NCBI GenBank assembly: GCA_021647505.1
Contig: JAKIUN010000032.1
Span: 1-40,205 of the forward strand
Origin: Gammaproteobacteria bacterium
GTDB taxonomy: Bacteria; Pseudomonadota; Gammaproteobacteria; SZUA-152
Direction of reading: 5' to 3'
DNA: 40,205 nt
Shown: positions 16,173 to 23,133 of the stretch, piece by piece
Position numbering within the stretch: position 1 is the first letter of the stretch
Layout of the letters: the number at the start of each line of letters is the position of its first letter
Notes under the pieces: model-generated
The model's database searches: none
What the model saw: only the letters and a program-made list of their open reading frames with translations
Told to the model about the DNA's origin: nothing
Translations under genes and position numbers: made by a program

Positions 16173-17144
16173 TCATACCTTTCCGGCGAGCATGTGCATT
16201 ACCAATCGTATCAAGATCTCTTTCTGCTTTGGGTCGGACTCGGCAATCAACAGGGTCAGCGCTGCCAGGCCGGTATCGTTGATGATGGCATTGCCCGCCG
16301 CATCCAGCAGGCGGCCATTGCGATGCAGAAAATCGACAAACAAAAACGCGCCGCTGCGTTTATTGCCATCGCTGAAGGGATGATTCTTGACCACAAAATA
16401 GAGCAGATGGGCTGCCTTGCTCTCCACACTGGGATAAGCCGGTTCACCAAAAGCGGTTTGATTGAGATTACCCAGAATCGACGCCAAGCCATCATCACGC
16501 AGACGGGCAAACAACTCAGTGGCCTCGCCTCGCGCCATCAGATCACTCTTAAGCTGGTGCAACTCCGCCATGGCCGCTTGAGCCGAAGGCAGAACGCCGC
16601 CATCTTGGCCCTTGATATCGGCCAATAGTCCTTCATCGTAGCGTTGCAGCCAGAGAAAGGTCTGGGTATAGCGACTGACAATATTCACCAAACCGCTGCC
16701 TGCCTCAGCCGTCATCAGCGGAGACATGGCTGCCTTTTGGATCAAGGCAATGGCCTGTTGCAATTCCTCTGCGTTTTTGTCGAAGCGTTGTTGATTCAGG
16801 GTGTAACCTTGAACCAGATACTCTTTTAAGCGTTGAGTGGCCCACTGTCGAAAACGTACTCCTTGAGGGGACTTCACTCGATACCCGACCGAGATGACTA
16901 CATCCAGGGAGTAAAATGCCACGGGTTTGTGCGAATTTGCAATATGCATTTTTTGCATATTGCTCTCTTTCTCAAGCTCTTCCTCTTTAAATACATTACG
17001 CACATGGCGCGATATAACTGATTGATCTCGTTCAAAAAGATCAGCCATTTGCGCTTGAGCCAACCAAACGGTGTTGTGCTCACCATCCAGTCGCACTTCA
17101 ACCTGATGGCCTTCGTTTTCGTATATCTGGATGCTATTTTTCAT
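16173..17144 (-). CDS. RhuM-Fic fusion protein
   Basis: A 323-residue protein with a RhuM-type N-terminus (VRLDGEHNTVWLAQAQMADLF, SVISRHVRNVF, FYSLDVVISVGYRVKSPQG) in residues 1-110, a linker helix (residues of about 115-200) and a Fic/DOC domain whose active loop reads HPFSDGNKRSGAF (residues of about 253-265). This arrangement is common in proteobacteria and is annotated as virulence or cell filamentation protein. Fic domains transfer AMP or other phosphate groups to protein targets. The RhuM part resembles a DNA-binding KilA-N/BRO type and may regulate. No antitoxin inhibitory motif (S/TxxxE[G/N]) is obvious. It is upstream of the exonuclease gene. Confidence 0.88.
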   Translation of the reverse strand: MKNSIQIYENEGHQVEVRLDGEHNTVWLAQAQMADLFERDQSVISRHVRNVFKEEELEKESNMQKMHIANSHKPVAFYSLDVVISVGYRVKSPQGVRFRQWATQRLKEYLVQGYTLNQQRFDKNAEELQQAIALIQKAAMSPLMTAEAGSGLVNIVSRYTQTFLWLQRYDEGLLADIKGQDGGVLPSAQAAMAELHQLKSDLMARGEATELFARLRDDGLASILGNLNQTAFGEPAYPSVESKAAHLLYFVVKNHPFSDGNKRSGAFLFVDFLHRNGRLLDAAGNAIINDTGLAALTLLIAESDPKQKEILIRLVMHMLAGKV

Positions 17145-17245
17145 ACTTCCATTCTTGTCGCTCTAAAAAACGTCATATGTAACTTAGCCGAAAATCCATC
17201 ATGCAGCGTTCAAAGTAGGCGTCCGATTACAGCCCTTAACTTGGC

Positions 17246-17602
17246 TGTCCGTTTAATGGTCAATCTCACGCGCCACCGAGCGTTTACCTTCTTGTTGAAC
17301 TATCCGGAATTTCCGGACAGTTGCCCCCTGGATAAGCTCCTGTTCTTTATAAATATTTTTAAGATGCTCATTCACAGTGCGCACATCTTTGCCAAACAAC
17401 GCCGCCAGCTGTTTTTGGGTTAGCCACAAAGTCTCCTGTGCACCATCCAGCCTGACCTCTATGGTGTGGTTGCCTGACTCGTAAATTATAATTTCACCGT
17501 TCATTGCGCTTCTTTCGTCATCTTTGCTCTGCTTGCCTCATTGAAACATGGGAACGAGAAAATCCTATTGCGGGGTGTCTGGTATCGGCCATTAAGCGGA
17601 CA
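17246..17602. repeat. Inverted 14-base repeats enclosing a broken RhuM gene
   Basis: TGTCCGTTTAATGG at 17246-17259 and CCATTAAGCGGACA at 17589-17602 are inverted copies with one difference. A longer version, CTTAACTTGGCTGTCCGTTT near 17235-17254, recurs as a direct copy near 17645-17664. The inner part carries only the RhuM fragment and no transposase. This looks like debris of a small insertion or of two partial insertions. Confidence 0.5.
17253..17504 (-). pseudogene. Truncated RhuM family gene
   Basis: An 83-residue open frame containing only the N-terminal RhuM region: EVRLDGAQETLWLTQKQLAALFGKD, TVNEHLKNIYKEQEL, and RKFRIVQQEGKRSVAREIDH. In intact proteins the next residues are YNLD and the conserved VISVGYRV segment; here the frame ends at TAA exactly where the 17246-17259 repeat begins. 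It is therefore a relic. It is one of three RhuM N-termini in the window (others at 16173-17144 and 39850-40020). Confidence 0.8.
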
Positions 17603-17617
17603 CTTAACCTGGGGGGC

Positions 17618-19597
17618 CTATTTGTTACCCAATGCATGATTTTTCTTAACGTGGCTGTCCGGTTTGTTGTCGGCCCACGTATAGGGAATAAGAGCATTTT
17701 CACCTCGCCATTCCTCGACAATACTATCTTGGAACCAATCATCTCTAAGGTGAGCATGATCGAGAACGATAAGCTGAAATTCTGGATCGATCTCCTCGCA
17801 TGCATACGCCATCAATTTGAATAGGTTTTGTACCGCAGTGCGGTCAGTATCTTTTTCAATCTGTTCCAACCCACCATCTATAATATCGGGGGGGTAGTAG
17901 GCCTGCGTTGGCTGGTCAAAGATCAAGAACCCAGGAACAGGTCTATTTCTTTTCCTTAACCACCAATGAAGAGCCAAATGGGTCAAAACATGATAGCCAA
18001 CCCAGTTTTCCCCACTACCCATTCGTTGAAGCGGTATTGGGCCATCGAAAGTATTCGCGATAACGGTTAGTTTTTTAAGATCTAGACGTAGCGAACTTCC
18101 GCTGTGCTCCAAATCAAGTTGATCGGAATATTTCGTCATCTTTTGCCCGATAAAATTTAGGAACGTTTCTATTCTTGAAGTGACTTCATCTGAGTTTAGT
18201 TTTGTTTGTACTGCCGCGATAAGTTTTTTCAGTTCTTCCATTTCAGCGTAAGAATCGTTAGCTGATTCATCAGGCGCAGTGCTTTCAAGAAAATTAGAGA
18301 GGCGACCAAGGAAGCGTGCTCTAGCCACCAGATTATTTTGAGCTACACGAGCGTTTTCATCCTCGGCAATCGCTCGGCCTAATTCTGATTGAACTGACTT
18401 CAGCGTCTCTGTTGCGCGACTGATCTCTTGCTCAATTTCAATAATATGCGCTTGTAGATATGGGCTTTCGCTATGAACAGCAACCAACTGTTTTCCCAAT
18501 TTATCTAAAGACTTGCATATAGCATCAACACTAGGTTGTTTAACTTTAAGCTCTGAATCGCATATTGGGCAAGATGAGCCACTTCCTGTATCAGGTTTAT
18601 AAAGACCAATGCTCTTCAGCCTTGCACTCTGTTCGGTCGCTTCTTTCGTAAACTCAGTTTGAGCCGACAAGAACGATCTCGCAGCTCTCAAATCCTGATT
18701 AAAGTCAGCTAACTTTCTCTGGATAGTTGCCTGTTCTCCTGAGAGGTTTTGAATTGTTTCTCCAAAGTCTTCGACAATGTTAGGGGATTCAACTGGCGTT
18801 TTACCCACGCTGATCAAATAATCAAAAACGCTGTCGTCTACCGGCTGATAATCTGGCGGAATTAGTCCTACTCTTTTGCCATCGGTAATTATCCGTAATA
18901 CTCGGCTTTTGCTGACTTCCAAAACCTGTAATCGCTTTGCTTCAGTATTATCCAGTATGCGTAAACGCTTTTTTAATTCATCTAATTCTGCCAGCAGCTG
19001 GAAATGGCTTTCGTCCACAGCTCCTAAGAAATAGGGCAATGTATCTTTCATAGATTGGGGAAGCCAATCCTCATTCCTGCGATGAAAGAGCTGATCCTGA
19101 CTAGCAATTGTTCCCTGCTTTTGGAAGCATATGAAAAGCGCATGAGAAATATTTGCAGTTAACGGGTCTCGTGTACCGGTTACTGGTCTGTGTTCATTTT
19201 CAACAATTCCGGCAAATTGAGTGGTAAATTTTTTTAAACTACCTGCAGTCGTATTTTTGGAGATCTCATCCATTGACGGATATTGCTCAATTACACCACG
19301 TTGAAAATAAACCAAGGAACCATTTGCCGCTCCTGGGCCTGGATTATCCCTCGCAATGAAAACCTCATCACCTGCCTTTGTTAAATGCAGACCGAACCAA
19401 GCCGCTTTTTTACGAATAACCCCTTCAGCAACATTGAAACTACCCCGTCCCAAGCAATAATCAACAATATCGATAATGGCGGATTTTCCAGTTTTCGACT
19501 TGCCGGTAATGATGTTCAGTCCATGCGTCTTAAATGGCAAAATGCGTTGCTCGCCAGAATGGCTATAAATGATCAGTGCTTTTATAGAAAAACTCAT
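17618..19597 (-). CDS. DUF3732 SMC/Rad50-like ATPase of an ABC-3C system
   Basis: About 659 residues from ATG 19597, whose ATGA overlap with the preceding gene's stop makes it the likely start; a GTG/ATG 15 bases upstream is also in frame. The Walker A motif is GKSKTGKS (residues of about 32-39). Two coiled-coil arms flank a CPIC zinc-hook-like motif near residue 345. After this come the signature MGSGENWVGYH and the Walker B-like FLIFDQPTQAYYP, with the final D-loop-like VLDHAH. This is the DUF3732 family, named as the ATPase of three-component ABC (ABC-3C) conflict systems. Its job is probably DNA sensing or loading and control of the nuclease subunit. It is more A+T-rich than the left part of the window. 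Confidence 0.85.
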   Translation of the reverse strand: MSFSIKALIIYSHSGEQRILPFKTHGLNIITGKSKTGKSAIIDIVDYCLGRGSFNVAEGVIRKKAAWFGLHLTKAGDEVFIARDNPGPGAANGSLVYFQRGVIEQYPSMDEISKNTTAGSLKKFTTQFAGIVENEHRPVTGTRDPLTANISHALFICFQKQGTIASQDQLFHRRNEDWLPQSMKDTLPYFLGAVDESHFQLLAELDELKKRLRILDNTEAKRLQVLEVSKSRVLRIITDGKRVGLIPPDYQPVDDSVFDYLISVGKTPVESPNIVEDFGETIQNLSGEQATIQRKLADFNQDLRAARSFLSAQTEFTKEATEQSARLKSIGLYKPDTGSGSSCPICDSELKVKQPSVDAICKSLDKLGKQLVAVHSESPYLQAHIIEIEQEISRATETLKSVQSELGRAIAEDENARVAQNNLVARARFLGRLSNFLESTAPDESANDSYAEMEELKKLIAAVQTKLNSDEVTSRIETFLNFIGQKMTKYSDQLDLEHSGSSLRLDLKKLTVIANTFDGPIPLQRMGSGENWVGYHVLTHLALHWWLRKRNRPVPGFLIFDQPTQAYYPPDIIDGGLEQIEKDTDRTAVQNLFKLMAYACEEIDPEFQLIVLDHAHLRDDWFQDSIVEEWRGENALIPYTWADNKPDSHVKKNHALGNK

Positions 19598-20097
19598 GGT
19601 CGTATACCCCATGCTCCAATGATTGAAGCCTCAGACCCGGATTTAGCGAACCAGCGAGCTATGAACTTAGTTCGATCTATTATCTCTTTTGTTTCTAAAG
19701 ACGTATCCCGCACGAAAGAAGCTGGGAAATGTGCTTTAACACCACCAATGCCGATACCATGACCAATACCCATAACCAAAGTATCCTTAGACATTCCAAA
19801 GCGCAAAGCCTCCTTTCCATACGGCAATATCCCTACTACCCGTTGGACGAAACCAATTTTGCTGTCTTCATTGTCCTGTAACCATTCATATAGAGACGTA
19901 ATTGTAGAATGGGGTAAACGTCGTCTTGTTGGAGCATGGAGCACCATTGCTAAAAACAACGGAATGAACTCTATGGGTGCAGATTCTGACTTATGTTTCT
20001 GGTGTTCTTTAACAAATTCATAAATTAGCGAACCCAGAAATGCTGGATTGAATAGATTGGCCTCTTCGGGCGGCCGGTTTTGCCAAAGTTTAAGCAT
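19594..20097 (-). CDS. ABC-3C middle component
   Basis: About 167 residues from ATG 20097 (AGG 9 bases upstream); ATG 20103 or a longer start at 20133 are possible. It begins LKLWQNRPPEEANLFNPAFLGSLIYEF and has IEFIPLFLAMVLHAPTRRRLP, the family's hallmark, then GILPYGKEALRFG. These features identify the small protein found between the nuclease-like and ATPase subunits of ABC-3C systems. Its role is thought to be an adaptor between the other two. It overlaps both neighbours: the preceding stop at 20090-20092 and the following ATG at 19595-19597. Confidence 0.85.
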   Translation of the reverse strand: MLKLWQNRPPEEANLFNPAFLGSLIYEFVKEHQKHKSESAPIEFIPLFLAMVLHAPTRRRLPHSTITSLYEWLQDNEDSKIGFVQRVVGILPYGKEALRFGMSKDTLVMGIGHGIGIGGVKAHFPASFVRDTSLETKEIIDRTKFIARWFAKSGSEASIIGAWGIRP

Positions 20098-21283
20098 CTT
20101 CATCCACCTTTTCTGCCTCAAAAAGATTAACAAAGTCTGGGTGCCATCCTATTTCCATTCTGTCGGCCAAGCCATGGAAGGAGCCTGCAGTAATCCAGGT
20201 TTCAACCACATTACGAAAGTCAAAACTCTGTTGGGAAGCCCATAAGCATAACTTTCGCCCAAGTTTTTTCTGCTCATATTCTGTAGAGGCTTTTTCCTCC
20301 TCGTATACGGCCTCGCATCTCCGCTCATATCGATCTTTCAATCCTGCGTCATATTTTGAAGCTTCATCATCAAGCAACAAGTTCTCCCGAGCCCATTTCG
20401 ACCGTTGAGCAGATGCGCGATAGAAGTCTTGAACTCCTCGACGGATAGCATTTTCACGAAGTTCCACCATCCGCATTTGTTTTACGAACGTGTTCTCTTC
20501 TTCCTCCACGCTATATTCTTTAGCGCCTAACGAGCTTGGTTCATCAACTGGCAGAGTATCTGCCTTAAACATATTGCTAATTTCATTTGCCTTGATGATG
20601 ATATTCTGAATAGGTATTGTCGCCGAACCATCTTCAATCAAACATTTACCAACCACACCCAGCCACCAACCCTCAACATAGGTGGCCAAAGTCGATACAT
20701 TATTAGGTGACAACATAACCAGCAGGCCTTCAATCTCTGCCATGACATCAATTAAATTGGGATGCTGATCAATAATATCTACACGACTTAGAAATGCATC
20801 GGCCTCATCATCATTGAGCGCCAGAAAAGCTTCTCTGCCAGCCATGCTTGTTGAATTTTCGGATGACTTTGCCGCATCAATTAGCAACAGTTTTGCTTTA
20901 TCTCGAGATTTTTGAGTAGACCCAGGCCTCATATGCGACATAGCCGACCCCTCCGCAGCAGTAGCCGTTGTTATCAATATATAACGGGTATCAGAAGCAG
21001 ATAATATTCCTTCTTTAAATTGACTAATCCATATTCTAAATGTCTTCCAAATATCTACACTTTTATCACCTAGGGATTTAGAAACAACATGGTGTTTTGC
21101 TTGTATCAAACATCTGGCAATATCATCATTATCAAACGATATATCATCGAATTTTTCTATAGATATTTGACCGTTTGGTTTCTTGCTTGTCATTTGAAGA
21201 CCGAGCAAAAACGCCAATCTACATTGGAACAAATATCCAGCCATTGATGGCGATGCGTTAAACTGGTCAGATGAACTCAACAC
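20090..21283 (-). CDS. ABC-3C first component with an N-terminal PD-(D/E)XK-like (Cap4-type) domain
   Basis: A 397-residue protein. It starts SPSMAGYLFQCRLAFLLGL and has E43, D46-D47 and a Q61-A-K63 motif (IQAKHH), the pattern of the dsDNA nuclease domain seen in Cap4 and related proteins. A region with YILITTATAAEGS follows (residues of about 110-125). The C-terminal half has alternating helices, including RREGVQDFYRASAQRSKWARENLL-like spacing near 265-300, and ends in a segment with WITAGSFHGLADRMEIGWHPDF, typical of ABC-3C C-terminal domains. It should be the effector: cleaving DNA when the DUF3732 ATPase is triggered. First gene of the three-gene operon. Confidence 0.82.
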   Translation of the reverse strand: MLSSSDQFNASPSMAGYLFQCRLAFLLGLQMTSKKPNGQISIEKFDDISFDNDDIARCLIQAKHHVVSKSLGDKSVDIWKTFRIWISQFKEGILSASDTRYILITTATAAEGSAMSHMRPGSTQKSRDKAKLLLIDAAKSSENSTSMAGREAFLALNDDEADAFLSRVDIIDQHPNLIDVMAEIEGLLVMLSPNNVSTLATYVEGWWLGVVGKCLIEDGSATIPIQNIIIKANEISNMFKADTLPVDEPSSLGAKEYSVEEEENTFVKQMRMVELRENAIRRGVQDFYRASAQRSKWARENLLLDDEASKYDAGLKDRYERRCEAVYEEEKASTEYEQKKLGRKLCLWASQQSFDFRNVVETWITAGSFHGLADRMEIGWHPDFVNLFEAEKVDEDA

Positions 21284-21450
21284 ATTCTCCTATTGTTATA
21301 AATTTTTCAATGTCGACTTCGAGGCGATTCCCAACGCCCATGCCTCCAATAACCTAACTCTACTCATCACCCACCTCACCGTCCAGTTCAACTTTGATCT
21401 CTTCCGTCACCTGCCAGATCCCAATCAACCTCACCATTACAGCCACTCTC

Positions 21451-22575
21451 TTATATATCCGCAGCATCCCTTACACAAAAACTCACCTTCAGATCATTCA
21501 TCCACGAGGGTTTGATCAATCCGTCGTGTTGTAAACGTCCGACAACGATACCGGGATGAATGCCCAGTTCATTTGCGAATTTTTTAACCTCAGTCTTGCT
21601 GCGCAGGGTAGTCAGCTCATATTGATACTGCGGCTGTATTAACCAATCACCCGCCCAGGTATTAGCCTCATGCTCATTTTGATCTGTCGCTTGACCCGAG
21701 TTGGGGTCATCAAGATAAATGGACTTTTTTTCATCCTTGTTATTCGCATGCAGGAGTATATGTGCCGACTCATGAAAAAAGGTGAACCAAAATTTGTCAT
21801 TGGCCTTTCCATAGAGTGAAAGCTGAATAAGTGGCCGGGTTGGACTGAGCCAACGGGCAACACCACTAACGCGAGCACGGGGGATGGCTGGCACAATAAC
21901 AAAAGCGACTCCCGACTCGTTTAAAAGCTGGCGAAGTTTGGGTTCAAACTGCTGCGGCGTCTCTCGGGTAAATTGACGAATCGCTTTAAGCGCCGACTCG
22001 AATTTGGTGCGGTTATATTTTGGGCCGTCTGGCGCTCCGGCTTGGCGTTCACCCATACGCAACCAGGCGGAGATTGCGCCGATATCACTCTGTTCTTCAC
22101 GACTACGGCGAAAACTATACTGCATGCCACCATAGTGATTACGCCACTCATCCGGCGACGCAACACCAAAGAAACGTAGACATGCCCCCACCAAAGAGGG
22201 TTTAGCTTTAGCATCAATGCGGCATTTTGTAATCGCCCCAACAGCCATCAGCTCTCTGAGCGGAAGTTCATCAAGCCAACCAATCCAATTAGCATGGGTT
22301 TGAGCCGCCGCCAAACGGGCGCAATGTTCACGATACTTGGCTTCCCGGCTCAGCCAAAAACCGACCGAGCTACCGAGAACTCGCTCCAGTTTCAAGGCAG
22401 CGTCTTCAGAGAGTGGCACCTTCCCATTGACAAGCTGATTGACGTGTTTGGGGCTATAACCCAGCCGCACAGCCAGCTCAGCCTGAGTCCAGCCGCGCTC
22501 TTCGATAAGGTCGAGAATGGTGTTGCCAGGGGGGGAGGCCCAGTCTGGTGCGAACGGAGCACTCAACTTAGTCAT
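21451..22575 (-). CDS. HigA-type HTH fused to an ImmA/IrrE metallopeptidase (antitoxin)
   Basis: A 374-residue protein. Residues of about 17-73 form an Xre helix-turn-helix (GWTQAELAVRLGYSPKHVNQLV). A helical linker of about 140 residues follows, then the zinc peptidase motif FFHESAH (H268-E-S-A-H272) with EHEANTWAGDWLI as the third-ligand helix (E301-E303). The HTH represses its own operon and the peptidase may be the regulator or a sensor. It begins 8 bases before the stop of the upstream toxin gene, the usual HigBA order. This fusion also occurs in phages and other TA modules. Confidence 0.9.
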   Translation of the reverse strand: MTKLSAPFAPDWASPPGNTILDLIEERGWTQAELAVRLGYSPKHVNQLVNGKVPLSEDAALKLERVLGSSVGFWLSREAKYREHCARLAAAQTHANWIGWLDELPLRELMAVGAITKCRIDAKAKPSLVGACLRFFGVASPDEWRNHYGGMQYSFRRSREEQSDIGAISAWLRMGERQAGAPDGPKYNRTKFESALKAIRQFTRETPQQFEPKLRQLLNESGVAFVIVPAIPRARVSGVARWLSPTRPLIQLSLYGKANDKFWFTFFHESAHILLHANNKDEKKSIYLDDPNSGQATDQNEHEANTWAGDWLIQPQYQYELTTLRSKTEVKKFANELGIHPGIVVGRLQHDGLIKPSWMNDLKVSFCVRDAADI

Positions 22576-23040
22576 GGTAATCCCCTATATATTCAAGGGC
22601 ACCTCTAAAAATGCACTTTTTTCGCGATAGCTGCGTCAGCTCCGTGCTCGAATCCTCATGTATCCCATATACACTGCGGTTCTGTGCGCGGTGCTTTCTT
22701 GCTCTCACAAAAAAATCACTATTTTTAGAGGTGCCCTCAATACTTGCAATAGTGACCTGGGACCAGTCAATGCCACCATCAGCATGTCGAGGACAAGGAT
22801 CGTTGGCCGGGGCAAATACCAGGCGCCAACCACTGGCCAGGTTCAGTGCATACTGGCCAGCCCGATCTCCTTTCAGAGGGTGAGGATTACCTGCTGGCAG
22901 TTCAGTAACCACCAAAGCGGCCTCTAAGTCACTCAAACGCGCACGCAGCTTACGCGCACAAGCCGCTCCAAGTTTCTTCTCAGCAACTGCCCGTTCCTCG
23001 CAAAATCGGCGGAGTTTTTGTCCTTGAACCCAATTTTCAA
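22568..23040 (-). pseudogene. HigB-like toxin gene, frameshifted and interrupted by an in-frame MITE
   Basis: From TTG 23040 the frame reads LKIGFKDK, as in HigB-type proteins, but a single missing base in the T5/A5 run at 23015-23019 shifts the rest. The correct frame then continues LRRFCEERAVAEKKLGAACARKL through NPHPLKGDRAGQ and LASGWRLVF to VTIASIE, where a 48-codon insert (the MITE below) lies, followed by the true end YIGDYHD. Two defects (one frameshift, one insert) suggest a dead toxin, with the antitoxin still intact. If the insert were tolerated, the frameshift would still need to be bypassed. The rest of the toxin body is well conserved. Confidence 0.8.
22597..22736. mobile_element. 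140-bp MITE with terminal inverted repeats in the toxin gene
   Basis: The ends GGGCACCTCTAAAAAT and ATTTTTAGAGGTGCCC are perfect inverted repeats (16 bases). A 4-base target duplication TCAA flanks them (22593-22596 and 22737-22740). There is no coding gene; it must be moved by a transposase elsewhere. Element plus duplication is 144 bp, exactly 48 codons, so the toxin's reading frame continues through it and joins SIE to LEYIGDYHD. Confidence 0.9.
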
Positions 23041-23133
23041 ATCGGCCTTATCCTATCAAACTTTACCTATTAGGTATATTTATATTTTGGAAGTGAGCAG
23101 AAAAATACGCGCTGAGCACCCAACCCTTTATAC

